From the NCBI RefSeq assembly GCF_003265995.1, contig NZ_MVJN01000002.1:1-64000 (forward strand): a DNA stretch of 64,000 nt, given 5' to 3'. Below are positions 16,927 through 26,778 of this stretch, piece by piece (within the stretch, counting starts at the first letter, position 1; each line of letters opens with the position of its first letter). Below the pieces are notes generated by a model. It did not search any database. It was not told the DNA's origin and worked only from the letters and a program-made list of their open reading frames with translations. The position numbers and the translations under genes were made by a program. Source of the stretch: Legionella quinlivanii. GTDB lineage: Bacteria; Pseudomonadota; Gammaproteobacteria; Legionellales; Legionellaceae.

Positions 16927-17091
16927 ATGACATTTGTACAGCACTGTGAGAATTGTGGCATCAAAGTAGAGATTGAGGATACAGACAATCTCGATTTGTC
17001 TGTTGAGAAAAAAGAAGAAATGGAGACCGAACCGCAGAAACCCATTCTATGTACAAGCTGCATTCAACAAGCAAAGCCAATGAACATCTAA
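16927..17091 (+). CDS. Small zinc-ribbon-like protein (54 residues)
   Basis: The ATG at 16927 opens a 54-residue frame with two CxxC pairs: CENC near residue 7 and CTSC near residue 43, flanking an acidic, glutamate-rich middle. The four cysteines could form a zinc knuckle or ribbon. GGGAA lies upstream at a usable distance. The overlapping minus-strand frame at 16857-17063 is a shadow. Function unknown; small zinc proteins of this sort often regulate transcription or fold as protein-interaction modules. Confidence 0.5.
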   Translation: MTFVQHCENCGIKVEIEDTDNLDLSVEKKEEMETEPQKPILCTSCIQQAKPMNI

Positions 17092-17110
17092 TCTCAAGCA
17101 CTTATCACCG

Positions 17111-17299
17111 CTAGAGTAAAAGATAATCAATAACAAAGGGAAAAAAGATTAAAAAAAGTCCAAGACCCAAATAAAGCATAAACTGATCCTGAATTCTTTT
17201 TTGCTCGTTTTCTCTGGGGCGCAGCATGTTAAAAGCCACGAAAAGCAGCACTATTCCAACAAGGGTACAGATTATTTGAACAAATAAAAATAGAGACAT
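17111..17299 (-). CDS. Small inner-membrane protein (62 residues)
   Basis: Two hydrophobic helices (about residues 3-25, FVQIICTLVGIVLLFVAFNM, and 41-61, FMLYLGLGLFLIFFPFVIDY) flank a polar loop RPRENEQKRIQDQ. The architecture is that of a small hairpin membrane protein. The family is unknown. It is convergent with the small zinc-ribbon gene. Confidence 0.5.
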   Translation of the reverse strand: MSLFLFVQIICTLVGIVLLFVAFNMLRPRENEQKRIQDQFMLYLGLGLFLIFFPFVIDYLLL

Positions 17300-17354
17300 T
17301 TAATTTCCTGTCTACGCATTATTTTCCTTTTCAGGAAGAGGTAACATTGTTCTT

Positions 17355-17369
17355 CCCCGCATTGCGGGG
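17355..17369. repeat. REP-like palindrome CCCCGCATTGCGGGG
   Basis: A 7-bp perfect palindrome with a single-base centre lies downstream of the phasin gene. Similar CCCCGC...GCGGGG cores occur at 27514-27526 and 63985-64000, so it belongs to the dispersed palindrome family of this genome. It may also terminate the phasin transcript. Confidence 0.45.
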
Positions 17370-17419
17370 ATACATGTTGTTGAGAATGCGATCATCATGC
17401 TAATCAGAAAAGACAGGGC

Positions 17420-17977
17420 CTAGTGTTTGTCTTTCTTATCAGCCGCTCTTTCTGAGCGTTTACCGGGCTTGTTCTGGCTCATAGAACCATTGCCCTCAGG
17501 CTTGGATACCTCTTTCTTATATTGCGGCATTCCAGCGGCCTCAGCAACTTCACGAACGATCTGAGTTGGATCGATACCCTCCATTGCAGATGGATCCAGT
17601 ACTTGCTTAGCCGTATTTTGCCAGGCTGTCATTGGATTAAATTGACTCATGTTTGACATGGCGGTATCAAAAGCACTTTTGCCTGCTTTTGTTTCTTCTC
17701 TCATTTGACCAAGTCCTTTCAATAATTGCAGCATGGCTCGTTCAGATATTTCATAAGATTTTTCGACATAATCAAGCCACTTGTGTCCAGAATCAATCAG
17801 GGCAAAAATTTGTCTTTCCCAAATCATTTCGGGCCGTTCAATTTTCTGTAAGTTTTCTGGCTTGAAAGCCTGGAATGACTGCAAGGTTTTGATATTCAAT
17901 TGCATCATTTCTTCCATCGGCTTTTGTATCTGTCTTGCAAATTGATTTAGCTGATTTATATAATTTTCCATAATCAT
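17420..17977 (-). CDS. Phasin family protein
   Basis: The product is 185 residues from the ATG at 17977, chosen because GGGGA lies five bases upstream; the frame is open to 18004. It is amphipathic and helical throughout, with YINQLNQFARQIQKPMEEMM near the N-terminus and MQLLKG/MREET heptads in the middle, typical of phasins that coat polyhydroxyalkanoate granules. The C-terminus is Lys/Asp/Gly-rich (AADKKDKH). Legionella stores poly-3-hydroxybutyrate, which supports the call. Confidence 0.75.
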   Translation of the reverse strand: MIMENYINQLNQFARQIQKPMEEMMQLNIKTLQSFQAFKPENLQKIERPEMIWERQIFALIDSGHKWLDYVEKSYEISERAMLQLLKGLGQMREETKAGKSAFDTAMSNMSQFNPMTAWQNTAKQVLDPSAMEGIDPTQIVREVAEAAGMPQYKKEVSKPEGNGSMSQNKPGKRSERAADKKDKH

Positions 17978-18130
17978 GACAATCCCCGTTCTGTTGCATT
18001 GCACAATAAAAGATAGTCCTTAAAACGGAAAAAATCAAGTGCCAGAGCTTGCATTTTGGAAGTGAAAAAATAATCAAAAAGCCAAACGGAAGCCCGATAT
18101 AGTTTACTAATCAAGGCCCCCAGAGAAAGT

Positions 18131-19522
18131 TTATTTGCTTTTGACTTTTTTCATCAGGCGTCTTTTCTTTTTTATCTGGCGGTCAGTCAGTTTATTTTTC
18201 TTATCTTTAAAGGGATTGGAACTGCTCTTAAACTCAAGTTTCAGAGGAGTGCCAATCAAGCCCAAATGCTCTACAAAGGCATTGGTCAGATACCGTTTGT
18301 AGCTGCCTGGTAAAGATTCAAGCTGATTTCCATGAATGACGATGATAGGAGGATTATGCCCTCCTGCATGTGCGTACCGCAGTTTGATTCGTCTTCCCTG
18401 AACCAATGGCGGCTCATGCTGGCTAACAATATCCTGTAACAACCGGGTGAGTTTGGGTGTTGAAAACGCCTGTACTGCAGAAGCGAAGGCCTCCTTGATA
18501 TCTTTGAATAATAATCCTACTCCACTGCCATGCAATGCAGAAATAAAACGGATTTTGGCAAAATTTGCAAAATGGAGACGTCGTCCGATTTCACTACGCA
18601 CATGCTCCTTATGATCCTCCTCCAATCCATCCCATTTATTGACTGCGATAACCAGCGCCTTCCCGGCTTCGATAATAAAGCCCAGAATGTGCATATCCTG
18701 CTCGGTTAAACCTTCTTTTGCATCGATCAGCATTAAACAGACATGTGAGTTTTTGATAGCCTGTAGAGTTTTAATAACCGAAAATTTCTCAATTTTTTCA
18801 TCAACCCGCGCTCGGCGGCGAACTCCAGCTGTATCAATCAATATATAGCGTTGCTCATCTCGCTCAAAAGGAATTGAGATGCTGTCTCGAGTCGTTCCAG
18901 GCATATCATAAACAACAACTCGTTCTTCGCCCAGTATGCGATTGATTAAGGTAGATTTCCCAACATTAGGTTTACCGGCAAATGCAATTTTAATCTCGTT
19001 TGGATTCTCATTGTCCAGATCCGATTCGACAGAGTTAAAATCAGCCGTTAAATCATGCAATAGATCGGACATGTTTCGACCATGAGTTGCCGAAATGGGA
19101 TAGATATCAGAAAAACCCAGTTGCTGAAACTCTGAAATGGCAATTTCTTCGTCAAGGCCATCAATTTTATTTACAACAAGATAGACAGGCTTGCCCAGTT
19201 TGCGCAGTTGAACAGCGATTGTTTCGTCAATCCCTGTTCGTCCATCTCTGGCATCCACCAGAAAAAGAATGACATTGGCTTCTTCAAGAGCCATTGCCGA
19301 TTGTTTAGACATTAAGGCATCCACAGCCAAATCTTCGACACCTACCCCGCCTGTGTCGACAATAATGAATGGTTTGTCTCCAAACTCTGCCTGACCATAC
19401 TGCCGATCTCGTGTTAACCCGGGGTAATCCGCCACTAATGCGTCCTGAGTCTTCGTCAACCGATTAAACAGAGTGGACTTGCCTACATTAGGCCTGCCCA
19501 CTAATACAACCACTGGAATCAT
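18131..19522 (-). CDS. der: GTPase Der (EngA), ribosome assembly
   Basis: The product is 463 residues. Two GTPase domains in tandem are visible: P-loops GRPNVGKST (about residues 8-16) and GKPNVGKST (about 183), each with DTGG/DTAG G3 and NKID/NKWD G4 motifs, followed by the KH-like C-terminal domain and a very basic tail ending in [12 protein letters not shown]. Der acts in maturation of the 50S subunit. It starts two bases after the end of bamB, the conserved gammaproteobacterial order. Confidence 0.97.
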   Translation of the reverse strand: MIPVVVLVGRPNVGKSTLFNRLTKTQDALVADYPGLTRDRQYGQAEFGDKPFIIVDTGGVGVEDLAVDALMSKQSAMALEEANVILFLVDARDGRTGIDETIAVQLRKLGKPVYLVVNKIDGLDEEIAISEFQQLGFSDIYPISATHGRNMSDLLHDLTADFNSVESDLDNENPNEIKIAFAGKPNVGKSTLINRILGEERVVVYDMPGTTRDSISIPFERDEQRYILIDTAGVRRRARVDEKIEKFSVIKTLQAIKNSHVCLMLIDAKEGLTEQDMHILGFIIEAGKALVIAVNKWDGLEEDHKEHVRSEIGRRLHFANFAKIRFISALHGSGVGLLFKDIKEAFASAVQAFSTPKLTRLLQDIVSQHEPPLVQGRRIKLRYAHAGGHNPPIIVIHGNQLESLPGSYKRYLTNAFVEHLGLIGTPLKLEFKSSSNPFKDKKNKLTDRQIKKKRRLMKKVKSK

Positions 19523-19524
19523 GC

Positions 19525-20682
19525 TTACCCTACTGAAAATCGGCTTAATTTGCCGTTATTGGTCATTACATACACATCTTTACCTGAAACACTTGGTGTT
19601 GAGGTAATTGCACTTCCTACCTGAGCTCTCGAAATAAATTCCCCTGACTGAGCTGAAAGAACATGCAGCATTCCAGTTTTATCACCAATCAGTAAGCGGT
19701 CGCCCGAAATCACCGGCTCCGTTAAGCCACGTGCTTTCAATGCGACCTGTTTCCAGTTCACCTGCCCGTTTTGCTTATTAATAGCCCAAACAACATCCTC
19801 ACTATCAGTCAGATAGAGCGTGTTGCCTTGTACTGTCATATTCTTATAGATGGAGGCTGGTTTTCTCCATATAAACTGGCCATCGGAGAGGGAAAATGCA
19901 CCGACATAACCTTGATAGCTGCCTAAAATAACTGTTTGCCCTTCAACGATGGGATCCGCGTCGATATCTACCAGACGCTCAACATCACTGGCACCGCTGG
20001 CAAATGCGATGCTGCGTTGCCAGATGACATGCCCGGTTTGAATATCTACCGCATCCATTTTGCCATCGGAGTAGCCTACTAATGCGGTTTGATTGTTCAC
20101 TACAACCGGAGATGAGCTTGCTTTTAATACCAGGCCTGGTGCGCCATGATCAGATACCCATAATTGTTCGCCGGAAGCCAGGTTAAAAGCGTACAGGTTA
20201 CCATCAATGGTTTTTGCCAGCACTTTACCTTGAGCAATCACAGGCTTTGACAATACTTCACCCGATACACTGGCCTGCCAACCATCACTGCCGTCAGCCT
20301 GTTTTAGAACAATCACCTTGGAATTTTCAGTACCTACAGCAATGTAGCCAGCGCCAACACTGGGACCGCTAACTAACACATTGTCCAGTTTACGTGACCA
20401 AAGGATTTTTCCATTTTTTTTGTCGATTGCTTCAACTGAGCCACTGGCATCCGCTGTATATATCGTATTTCCAACGATAACCGGTTGTAATTTAAGATAA
20501 TTCCCTGAATGCTTGGCACGGCTGACAGGAACAGACCATTTTTCAGTTAATGCCACTTTGGGCTTAATTGGCTCAAGTTCGTTTGGAACAGGGGTATTAT
20601 CTTTACCTAAAAGGTAATCATCTACCGTAGAGCAGGCACTCAGAGCCGAAATTACAACTAATAATAAACTTTTTTTAAACAT
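19525..20682 (-). CDS. bamB: Outer membrane protein assembly factor BamB
   Basis: The product is 385 residues with a lipoprotein signal peptide ([13 protein letters not shown], lipobox LSAC with Cys17) and an eight-bladed beta-propeller made of PQQ-like repeats (for example ANTGSVxAID-type turns such as [16 protein letters not shown] and [11 protein letters not shown]). BamB is the outer-membrane lipoprotein that joins BamA and helps insert beta-barrel proteins. It lies between yfgM and der, as in most gammaproteobacteria. Confidence 0.96.
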   Translation of the reverse strand: MFKKSLLLVVISALSACSTVDDYLLGKDNTPVPNELEPIKPKVALTEKWSVPVSRAKHSGNYLKLQPVIVGNTIYTADASGSVEAIDKKNGKILWSRKLDNVLVSGPSVGAGYIAVGTENSKVIVLKQADGSDGWQASVSGEVLSKPVIAQGKVLAKTIDGNLYAFNLASGEQLWVSDHGAPGLVLKASSSPVVVNNQTALVGYSDGKMDAVDIQTGHVIWQRSIAFASGASDVERLVDIDADPIVEGQTVILGSYQGYVGAFSLSDGQFIWRKPASIYKNMTVQGNTLYLTDSEDVVWAINKQNGQVNWKQVALKARGLTEPVISGDRLLIGDKTGMLHVLSAQSGEFISRAQVGSAITSTPSVSGKDVYVMTNNGKLSRFSVG

Positions 20683-20696
20683 GTGACCTCTTATTA

Positions 20697-21368
20697 CTAT
20701 GCAGCCTGTAAATTGCTTTTTGATACGCTTGATTGAGATAACGCGGCTAACTCATTTGTTTTCATTTCCAAAAACAAGTTACCAATGCCATGTGTCCTCA
20801 CTTCTGTAATCGCCTCTTTATAAGAAGTGATTGCCTGCTGGTAGTGACCTGTTGCGGCAAAAATATCTCCCTTCAGTTCATTGATTACAGGCATATAAGC
20901 GGCATCATCTACCGATGTCAGCTCTTCCAGCGCCTTGTCATAATTTTTTTCAGCAGCCAGAAGGCGCGCAATGCGAATCCGGGCAACCTGTTTCAAGGCT
21001 TTCATTTTAGAATGGGAGGCAACGTCCTCAAGCATGGTACGGGCTTTGCCGAAGTGGTTATGAGAAGTCAGCAGTTTAGCCAGAATCATGCGTGCGGCAT
21101 CTGCATAGACCGTTTCGCTATAATTGGTTATCAAATCATTCGCATAGGATTTGATTGATTTATTATCCTTATTGGAATAAGCAACCATCATGTGCTCATA
21201 GGCGTTGGATGCCTGTATGTTGACCTTTTCAACATGCCAGTTCCAATACTTGTAAGCGGATACGGCCAGCAGAATAATAGAAAGCACTATGGTAATCCGA
21301 GTGCTGTACCGATTCCACCATTTCTTAATTGCTTCTAACTGTTCTTCTTCTGTCATGTACACTGACAT
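20697..21368 (-). CDS. yfgM: YfgM-type tetratricopeptide membrane protein
   Basis: The product is 223 residues. The N-terminus is cytoplasmic (TEEEQLEAIKKWWNRYSTR), followed by one transmembrane helix (ITIVLSIILLAVSAYKYW, about 24-42) and a periplasmic domain of TPR-like helices. YfgM is an ancillary subunit of the SecYEG translocon that links periplasmic chaperones to translocated proteins. Its place between hisS and bamB is the standard order, and it is 15 bases from both in this operon. Confidence 0.93.
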   Translation of the reverse strand: MSVYMTEEEQLEAIKKWWNRYSTRITIVLSIILLAVSAYKYWNWHVEKVNIQASNAYEHMMVAYSNKDNKSIKSYANDLITNYSETVYADAARMILAKLLTSHNHFGKARTMLEDVASHSKMKALKQVARIRIARLLAAEKNYDKALEELTSVDDAAYMPVINELKGDIFAATGHYQQAITSYKEAITEVRTHGIGNLFLEMKTNELAALSQSSVSKSNLQAA

Positions 21369-21383
21369 TATCTTCTCCTGTCA

Positions 21384-22661
21384 TCATCCAAGATGATCTG
21401 TTAAAAATTGGCCCAGGGCAGTTTGTGAAACTGTAATCTGCTCTTCCTGATTACGCAGGTTTTTAATACTGACCTCATTATTAAGTAACTCATTCTCACC
21501 AATAATGATGGCATAATCAGCACCGCTCTTATCCGCTTTTTTAAACTGGCTCTTAAAGCCGCCGCCTGCTGTATTGGTCAACACTTGCCACTCCGGGTTA
21601 GTTGCTCTTAATTGTTCTGCAACAACCAGAGCCTGTAACAATTCTTGTTCACCTGTCGCTACAATAAAAAAACTGGGGTAAGCTGGCGCTTGCATGCTTA
21701 TATCAAGAGTTTCCAATAATAACAGCATTCGTTCAACACCAATAGCAAAACCCACTGCAGGTGCAGGATTTCCTCCTAATTGTTCAACTAAAGCGTCATA
21801 ACGTCCACCGGCACAAACAGTAGCCTGACTGCCAAGCTTGTCGGTAACCCATTCGAAAACAGTGTGACCATAATAATCGAGGCCCCTGACAAGCTGAGGA
21901 TTAATGGTGTATGGAATTTCCAGACGCTCAAGACCAGAACAAAGCGTTGAGAAATGTTGACTGCTTTTTTCTCCAAGGGAATCGCCTAATTTTGGAGCAT
22001 TAGATAGCAGTTCCTGCATATCTGGATTTTTGCTGTCCAGAATCCGCAATGGATTTTTATATAATCGGCGCTTGCTGTCCTCATCAAGTCGTTCAAAATG
22101 CTGACTTAAATAATTTGTGAGAATTTCCTTGTAACGCTGTCTTTCGCTGATTTCACCCAGGCTATTAATCTGTAACTTAACATGATCCTGTATTCCCAGT
22201 TCACGCCACAGACGAAAACAAAGAGCGATGAGCTCCAGTTCAATTGCAGGTCCAGGCATACCCAGTGCTTCAACGCCGAACTGATGAAACTGTCTGTAAC
22301 GTCCCTTCTGAGGTTTTTCATGGCGAAACATTGGGCCTGCATACCAGAGCTTTTGCTGCTGATTGTGCAATAATCCATGCTCAAGGCATGCTCTAAGGCA
22401 TCCTGCCGTGCCCTCCGGCCGTAAACTGATACTCTCTCCGTTCAAGTCGTTAAATGTATACATCTCTTTTTCAACGATATCAGTAATCTCGCCGATAGAT
22501 CGTCTAAATAATTGAGTGGACTCTACGATTGGGAAACGGATTTCATGGTAACCATAACGGGACATGCAATATTTGAATCGTTCCTCAAGTCTTTGCCAGG
22601 CAGCGCTTTGCTGGGGCAAGACATCATTCATGCCTCTGATGGCCTGGATTTTCTCAACCAC
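21384..22661 (-). CDS. hisS: Histidyl-tRNA synthetase
   Basis: The product is 425 residues from a GTG at 22661 preceded by CGGAGG at six bases; this start overlaps the end of rodZ by 8 bases. An upstream ATG at 22694 lacks a ribosome-binding site and would add 11 non-conserved residues. Class II motifs are visible: FPIVEST and RPEGTAG (motif 2 region), LVRGLDYYGHTVFEW, and AVGFAIGVERML (motif 3). The C-terminal anticodon-binding domain is present. It charges tRNA-His. Confidence 0.96.
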   Translation of the reverse strand: MVEKIQAIRGMNDVLPQQSAAWQRLEERFKYCMSRYGYHEIRFPIVESTQLFRRSIGEITDIVEKEMYTFNDLNGESISLRPEGTAGCLRACLEHGLLHNQQQKLWYAGPMFRHEKPQKGRYRQFHQFGVEALGMPGPAIELELIALCFRLWRELGIQDHVKLQINSLGEISERQRYKEILTNYLSQHFERLDEDSKRRLYKNPLRILDSKNPDMQELLSNAPKLGDSLGEKSSQHFSTLCSGLERLEIPYTINPQLVRGLDYYGHTVFEWVTDKLGSQATVCAGGRYDALVEQLGGNPAPAVGFAIGVERMLLLLETLDISMQAPAYPSFFIVATGEQELLQALVVAEQLRATNPEWQVLTNTAGGGFKSQFKKADKSGADYAIIIGENELLNNEVSIKNLRNQEEQITVSQTALGQFLTDHLG

Positions 22662-23220
22662 CTTGGACCTCCGAAGCGCTGCTGTCTGAATCATTGCTAA
22701 ACATGGATTGCATTTGTGACAGTTCGGTTAACTTGGTATCGGCTTCAGTATTGGCAGCCACAGGTTTTTCTTCGGATACTTTTTCGGCAGAAATAACCGT
22801 TTGATTTGTTTTATTTTTCTGCCACCAGAGACTTACTGAGATCACTGCTGCCAAGGCAACAATCATGGTTATCCAGCGGACCACTTTCTCTTTACGGTTT
22901 GATTCGCGTCTGCTTTGCCACAAGGCTTTTTCCAGCTTGCGTTCTGAGTTAAATAAACTGTTATAGGTTGACAGAAAAGGTTCCGGTGAAATCCCCAATA
23001 ATTTTGCGTAAGCGCGCAGATAACCTTTGATAAATACCGGTTCAGGCATCTGTTCATAATTATCCGCCTCGAGTAACTCGATCACACGTACTCTGAGATG
23101 AAGTTTTCCGGCCACATATTCCTGACTAAAGCCCTTTTTTTCACGTATACGAGCTAATTGTGAACCAGGAAGTTCCTGATTGATTTGATTAACTTCATCC
23201 GTTAATGTTGTCGTATTCAT
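22654..23220 (-). CDS. rodZ: RodZ-like cell-shape protein
   Basis: The product is 188 residues from ATG 23220, which has CGGAGC seven bases upstream; the start overlaps the end of pilF. The N-terminal HTH of the Xre type (SQLARIREKKGFSQEYVAGKL) is followed by PVFIKGYLRAYAKLLG, typical of RodZ, then a basic stretch and one transmembrane helix (ITMIVALAAVISVSLWW). The periplasmic part is short compared with E. coli RodZ (337 residues). RodZ anchors MreB to the membrane. The pilF-rodZ-hisS order is conserved in gammaproteobacteria. Confidence 0.88.
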   Translation of the reverse strand: MNTTTLTDEVNQINQELPGSQLARIREKKGFSQEYVAGKLHLRVRVIELLEADNYEQMPEPVFIKGYLRAYAKLLGISPEPFLSTYNSLFNSERKLEKALWQSRRESNRKEKVVRWITMIVALAAVISVSLWWQKNKTNQTVISAEKVSEEKPVAANTEADTKLTELSQMQSMFSNDSDSSASEVQGG

Positions 23221-23989
23221 TTTTTGCTCCGGTATAGTCCGCTGGTTGTTCCAACTTGCTAAGACGTTGTTTATAGCTTTCTTCCATGTCGAAGCGTCCT
23301 GCTTCATGAGCAGCGTCCATTGCTTTTGTTAAAAGGACCGTATCGCTGTTAACTAAATCCTTATATTGCTCTAAATAGGTAAGTGCTTTTTCGGTTTTAT
23401 TGTGTTTAATTTCCAGATTAACTAATTCATAAAGCGACTGTTTGCGCTGAGAATCATGCTCCAGTGCCTTTATAAAATACTGTTCTGCTTTTGGAAAATC
23501 AGGGATTTGTTCTGCACAAAGCCCTGCATTTTCATAGGCTCCGGCAGTATGAACATATTGAACATCTTTCACGGCATTAAGAAAATATTGCTCAGCTTGC
23601 TGATATTGCCCTTGACGGCACAGGAATGCGCCATAGTTATTTAGCTGGGAACCATTTTGCGGTGCTGCTGCAAGCGCTTTCAGATAATAGGTTTTCGCCT
23701 GAGCCTTATCACCGGTCTTCTCGAGATAATACCCCATAGCGGCGTTGACGTCTGGTGAGTTTGGAGTTAAATCCAGAGCCATTAACAATTTTCGTTTAGC
23801 CCGGGGAATATCACCCTGCTTCAGATAAGCCATTCCCAATTGCACATTATAGGAGGATGCATCATTACGTTTTTGTGTTTCAAGTTTTTTTTCAGCCTGA
23901 ATTTCTGAGCTGTGTTGACAAGATATGAGCAACGAAAAAAGAGTCAGTAATAAAAGCCGTGAACAGATTAACACAATTTTTTTCACCAC
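23195..23989 (-). CDS. pilF: Type IV pilus biogenesis lipoprotein PilF (PilW)
   Basis: The product is 264 residues with a lipoprotein signal peptide (SRLLLLTLFSLLISC, lipobox LISC) and tetratricopeptide repeats (YNVQLGMAYLKQGDIPRAKRK and similar units). PilF/PilW is the outer-membrane pilotin that assembles the PilQ secretin. It is placed between rlmN and rodZ, the usual position in gammaproteobacteria. It is likely a partner of the pilBCD locus elsewhere in this window. Confidence 0.92.
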   Translation of the reverse strand: MVKKIVLICSRLLLLTLFSLLISCQHSSEIQAEKKLETQKRNDASSYNVQLGMAYLKQGDIPRAKRKLLMALDLTPNSPDVNAAMGYYLEKTGDKAQAKTYYLKALAAAPQNGSQLNNYGAFLCRQGQYQQAEQYFLNAVKDVQYVHTAGAYENAGLCAEQIPDFPKAEQYFIKALEHDSQRKQSLYELVNLEIKHNKTEKALTYLEQYKDLVNSDTVLLTKAMDAAHEAGRFDMEESYKQRLSKLEQPADYTGAKNEYDNING

Positions 23990-24039
23990 TATGATAAAGA
24001 GCGCCCATTATAACCGCGAATAAAGCAATTTAAAAAGAC

Positions 24040-25173
24040 TTAGCTTTGATTTTCGTTTTGACTGACTGCTTTCTCTTTGGATTGAAAATGCAGTTTTTGC
24101 CATCGTTGCGAACGCGTGGTGCGATCTTTCACCTCTCCGGCGAGTTGTCCACAGGCGGCATCAATATCATCGCCTCGTGTTTTTCTTGTAATGGTATTAA
24201 TTCCCTTGGACACTAATATGTCTCGAAACGCATCAATTGACTCTTTGGAAGACCGTTCATACTGGGTTAAGGGGAAGGGGTTAAAAGGAATCAGATTCAC
24301 CTTTGATGGAATATCCTTGAGTAGTTTAACTAGCTGTCTCGCGTGTTCAGGCAGATCATTCACCCCTTTTAACATGACGTATTCAAATGTCACTTTGCGC
24401 TTAGGTTCATCTTTAAAATAAGACTTGCAAAGCTTCATCAACTGTTCAAGGGGATATTTTTTATTGATTGGAACAAGCACATTTCTCAATTCGTCATTAG
24501 GTGCATGTAATGAGACAGCAAGGGCTACCGGACTGACTTCGCGTAGTCTTTCTAGATCAGGTAATACGCCGGATGTGCTTAAAGTTACTCGTTTCTTGGA
24601 GAGTCCATAAGCCAGGTCATCCATCATGATGTCCATTGCCGCAACTACATTATCAAAGTTTAGCAAGGGCTCGCCCATTCCCATCATAACGACATTGGTT
24701 ATGTGTTTATCATGATGCCCATCTTCTTTAGACAGGGTTCTTACAGCTAACCATACCTGAGCAATAATTTCAGCAGTGCTTAAATTCCTGTTAAATCCCT
24801 GTTTTGCTGTAGAACAGAAACTGCAATTCAAGGCACATCCAACCTGTGATGAAACACAGAGAGTTCCTCGATTGGCTTCAGGTATGAAAACGGTTTCAAT
24901 GCAATTACCGCAGTCCAGCTTTAAAAGCCATTTGCAGGTACCATCTTTTGATTGCTGACAGGCTACTATTTCTGGAAGTCTGATTTCAGCAATTTGAGAA
25001 AGACGTTCGCGCAATGCCTTTCCAAGATTCGTCATTTGAGAAAAATCATGATAACCCGCCTGATGAATCCATTGCATGACTTGTTGCGCGCGAAACTTTT
25101 TCTCGCCAAGTTCTAAAAAAAAGTTTTGCATTTGCTGATAATTAAAATTCAACAAGTTGATCTTACTAGTCAT
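24040..25173 (-). CDS. rlmN: Dual-specificity RNA methyltransferase RlmN
   Basis: The product is 377 residues. It is a radical SAM enzyme with the [15 protein letters not shown] cluster-binding motif (CxxxCxxC, about residues 112-119), the [15 protein letters not shown] segment and a C-terminal region with [10 protein letters not shown] containing the second catalytic cysteine. RlmN methylates A2503 of 23S rRNA and A37 of some tRNAs. It is followed on the chromosome by pilF, as expected. Confidence 0.97.
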   Translation of the reverse strand: MTSKINLLNFNYQQMQNFFLELGEKKFRAQQVMQWIHQAGYHDFSQMTNLGKALRERLSQIAEIRLPEIVACQQSKDGTCKWLLKLDCGNCIETVFIPEANRGTLCVSSQVGCALNCSFCSTAKQGFNRNLSTAEIIAQVWLAVRTLSKEDGHHDKHITNVVMMGMGEPLLNFDNVVAAMDIMMDDLAYGLSKKRVTLSTSGVLPDLERLREVSPVALAVSLHAPNDELRNVLVPINKKYPLEQLMKLCKSYFKDEPKRKVTFEYVMLKGVNDLPEHARQLVKLLKDIPSKVNLIPFNPFPLTQYERSSKESIDAFRDILVSKGINTITRKTRGDDIDAACGQLAGEVKDRTTRSQRWQKLHFQSKEKAVSQNENQS

Positions 25174-25242
25174 GACAACCTCAGGGGATAATACACGCTT
25201 CGCAGCATTTATATAGTTTATCAGAAATTAACTGGCCGTGTT

Positions 25243-25268
25243 CACGAGCTCTTAATCAAGAGCTCGTG
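25243..25268. terminator. Palindrome downstream of ndk
   Basis: The arms CACGAGCTCTT and AAGAGCTCGTG form a perfect 11-bp stem with a 4-base loop, 16 bases past the ndk stop codon. A T-run is not evident, so this is a probable but imperfect terminator of ndk or a mRNA 3'-end stabiliser. Confidence 0.5.
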
Positions 25269-25283
25269 CGGATTGAAACAGAA

Positions 25284-25715
25284 TTATTTGTCGCAAATTT
25301 CATGAGGTTCAAAGAAAAAAGCAATTTCAGTAGCAGCGTTCTCAGCACTGTCAGAACCATGTACTGCATTAGCGTCAATGCTGTCAGCAAAGTCAGCACG
25401 AATAGTGCCTGGTGCAGCTTCTTTAGGGTTTGTTGCACCCATCAGATCACGATTTTTCATGACTGCGTTGTCGCCTTTTAAAACCTGAATCATAACAGGA
25501 CCGGAAATCATAAAGCTCACCAAATCGTTGAAAAATGGGCGTGCTTTATGAACAGCATAAAACCCTTCAGCTTGCTCTCTGGTCAAATGTGCCATTTTTG
25601 CAGCAACTACTTTAAGGCCTGCTTCTTCAAATCGTGAGTAGATTTGACCGATAACCGATTTGGCAACCGCATCGGGCTTGATAATGGAAAGGGTTAATTC
25701 AGTTGACATCGTCAC
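25284..25715 (-). CDS. ndk: Nucleoside diphosphate kinase
   Basis: The product is 143 residues, the normal length. [11 protein letters not shown] at the N-terminus, [14 protein letters not shown] in the middle and the catalytic histidine in NAVHGSDS (about residue 117) are diagnostic. It transfers the gamma phosphate of ATP to nucleoside diphosphates. It is monocistronic here with its own hairpin. Confidence 0.98.
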   Translation of the reverse strand: MTMSTELTLSIIKPDAVAKSVIGQIYSRFEEAGLKVVAAKMAHLTREQAEGFYAVHKARPFFNDLVSFMISGPVMIQVLKGDNAVMKNRDLMGATNPKEAAPGTIRADFADSIDANAVHGSDSAENAATEIAFFFEPHEICDK

Positions 25716-25772
25716 TCCATTCAGTTCTCATTAAAGCGCGCTATTATACACGAAATTCTTTCGGAATTCTTC

Positions 25773-26660
25773 TTATTTCTCATCCTCACCTAAACTGGCA
25801 TCAAATAATAAAGATTCCTGATTTTCCTGAACCTGTGCTACGTCCGGTTTGTAGTCGGGAAGTAGTTTGATCAATTCATTAATGCGTATAATGAGATCAT
25901 GAAAAACACTTCGGTAGTCTCTCATTTTAACTCCCATCCCAATGACTCGATCGAAGTATTCCTCCAAATCCTGTTCCGCAGCAATTACTACCGGCTTTAA
26001 TTCGCTGATTCGACTTAAAATTTGCCGGTGGCGCTCTGCATCGAGAGTGATGCCGAGACTTGTTTCGGCTCTGGCCCAAACATCCTTGCTAATAGAGTTG
26101 TCTCCTTTGGTAAAATCGTAATGGACCAGGAGGCTGGTGAGGAATTGTGCAATTGAGTTATCAGATTCATGAATGCCTTGGGTAGCTAATTCCTGATTAA
26201 TTTCTTTCGCCATTGCTTGTACTTTCTTTTGCCATTCTTCAGCGTAGTATCTAAGTTTTTTCTGGCTTTCTGATATTAACTGTTCTTGAGCCAGTTCATC
26301 GATATGAAATGTATCGTTAATCTTTAAAAGGGTTTGACGTTCCGCCTCCAGATCTTCTCTGGTGGCACCGCCTGGAGCTTCCTCAACTTTTCCTGTCTCA
26401 CCGGAGAGAAGATAATCAATGAACAATTTCTGCGCATAAAGCTGATAGTCTCTCGCCTGTTGCATGATGATGCCATTGAAAACATTTTTTAAAGGCATAC
26501 GCATCAGTGTATGATAGAAATTGTTTGGTGTTTTCAGTGCATAAAGTAAATCTTCATCAGCCAGCTTTATCTTATAATTTTCCAATATCCGCTTGGCAGT
26601 AATTATTCCATAGCTTGAAAACCATTTGGATAAATCATTTTCTGTTTTTTCTTCGCTCAT
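25773..26660 (-). CDS. Conserved-looking hypothetical helical protein
   Basis: The product is 295 residues, charged and helical throughout, with no signal peptide or membrane helix. It begins with a compact domain (WFSSYGIITAKRILENYKI) and has coiled-coil-like stretches around residues 100-160 and 215-240. I cannot assign a family. It lies between ndk and the divergent miaE gene, an otherwise conserved housekeeping neighbourhood, so it may be a Legionella core protein rather than an effector. Confidence 0.5.
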   Translation of the reverse strand: MSEEKTENDLSKWFSSYGIITAKRILENYKIKLADEDLLYALKTPNNFYHTLMRMPLKNVFNGIIMQQARDYQLYAQKLFIDYLLSGETGKVEEAPGGATREDLEAERQTLLKINDTFHIDELAQEQLISESQKKLRYYAEEWQKKVQAMAKEINQELATQGIHESDNSIAQFLTSLLVHYDFTKGDNSISKDVWARAETSLGITLDAERHRQILSRISELKPVVIAAEQDLEEYFDRVIGMGVKMRDYRSVFHDLIIRINELIKLLPDYKPDVAQVQENQESLLFDASLGEDEK

Positions 26661-26778
26661 GATGCGTCCAATTAAAATTGCAACAAGTGAATCTCAATTA
26701 GAAAACTCGGGAGGATCGCTAATTGAGGACATAATACATCTATGTTATAAGGCATATTTTGAATTATAGAATACCCTC

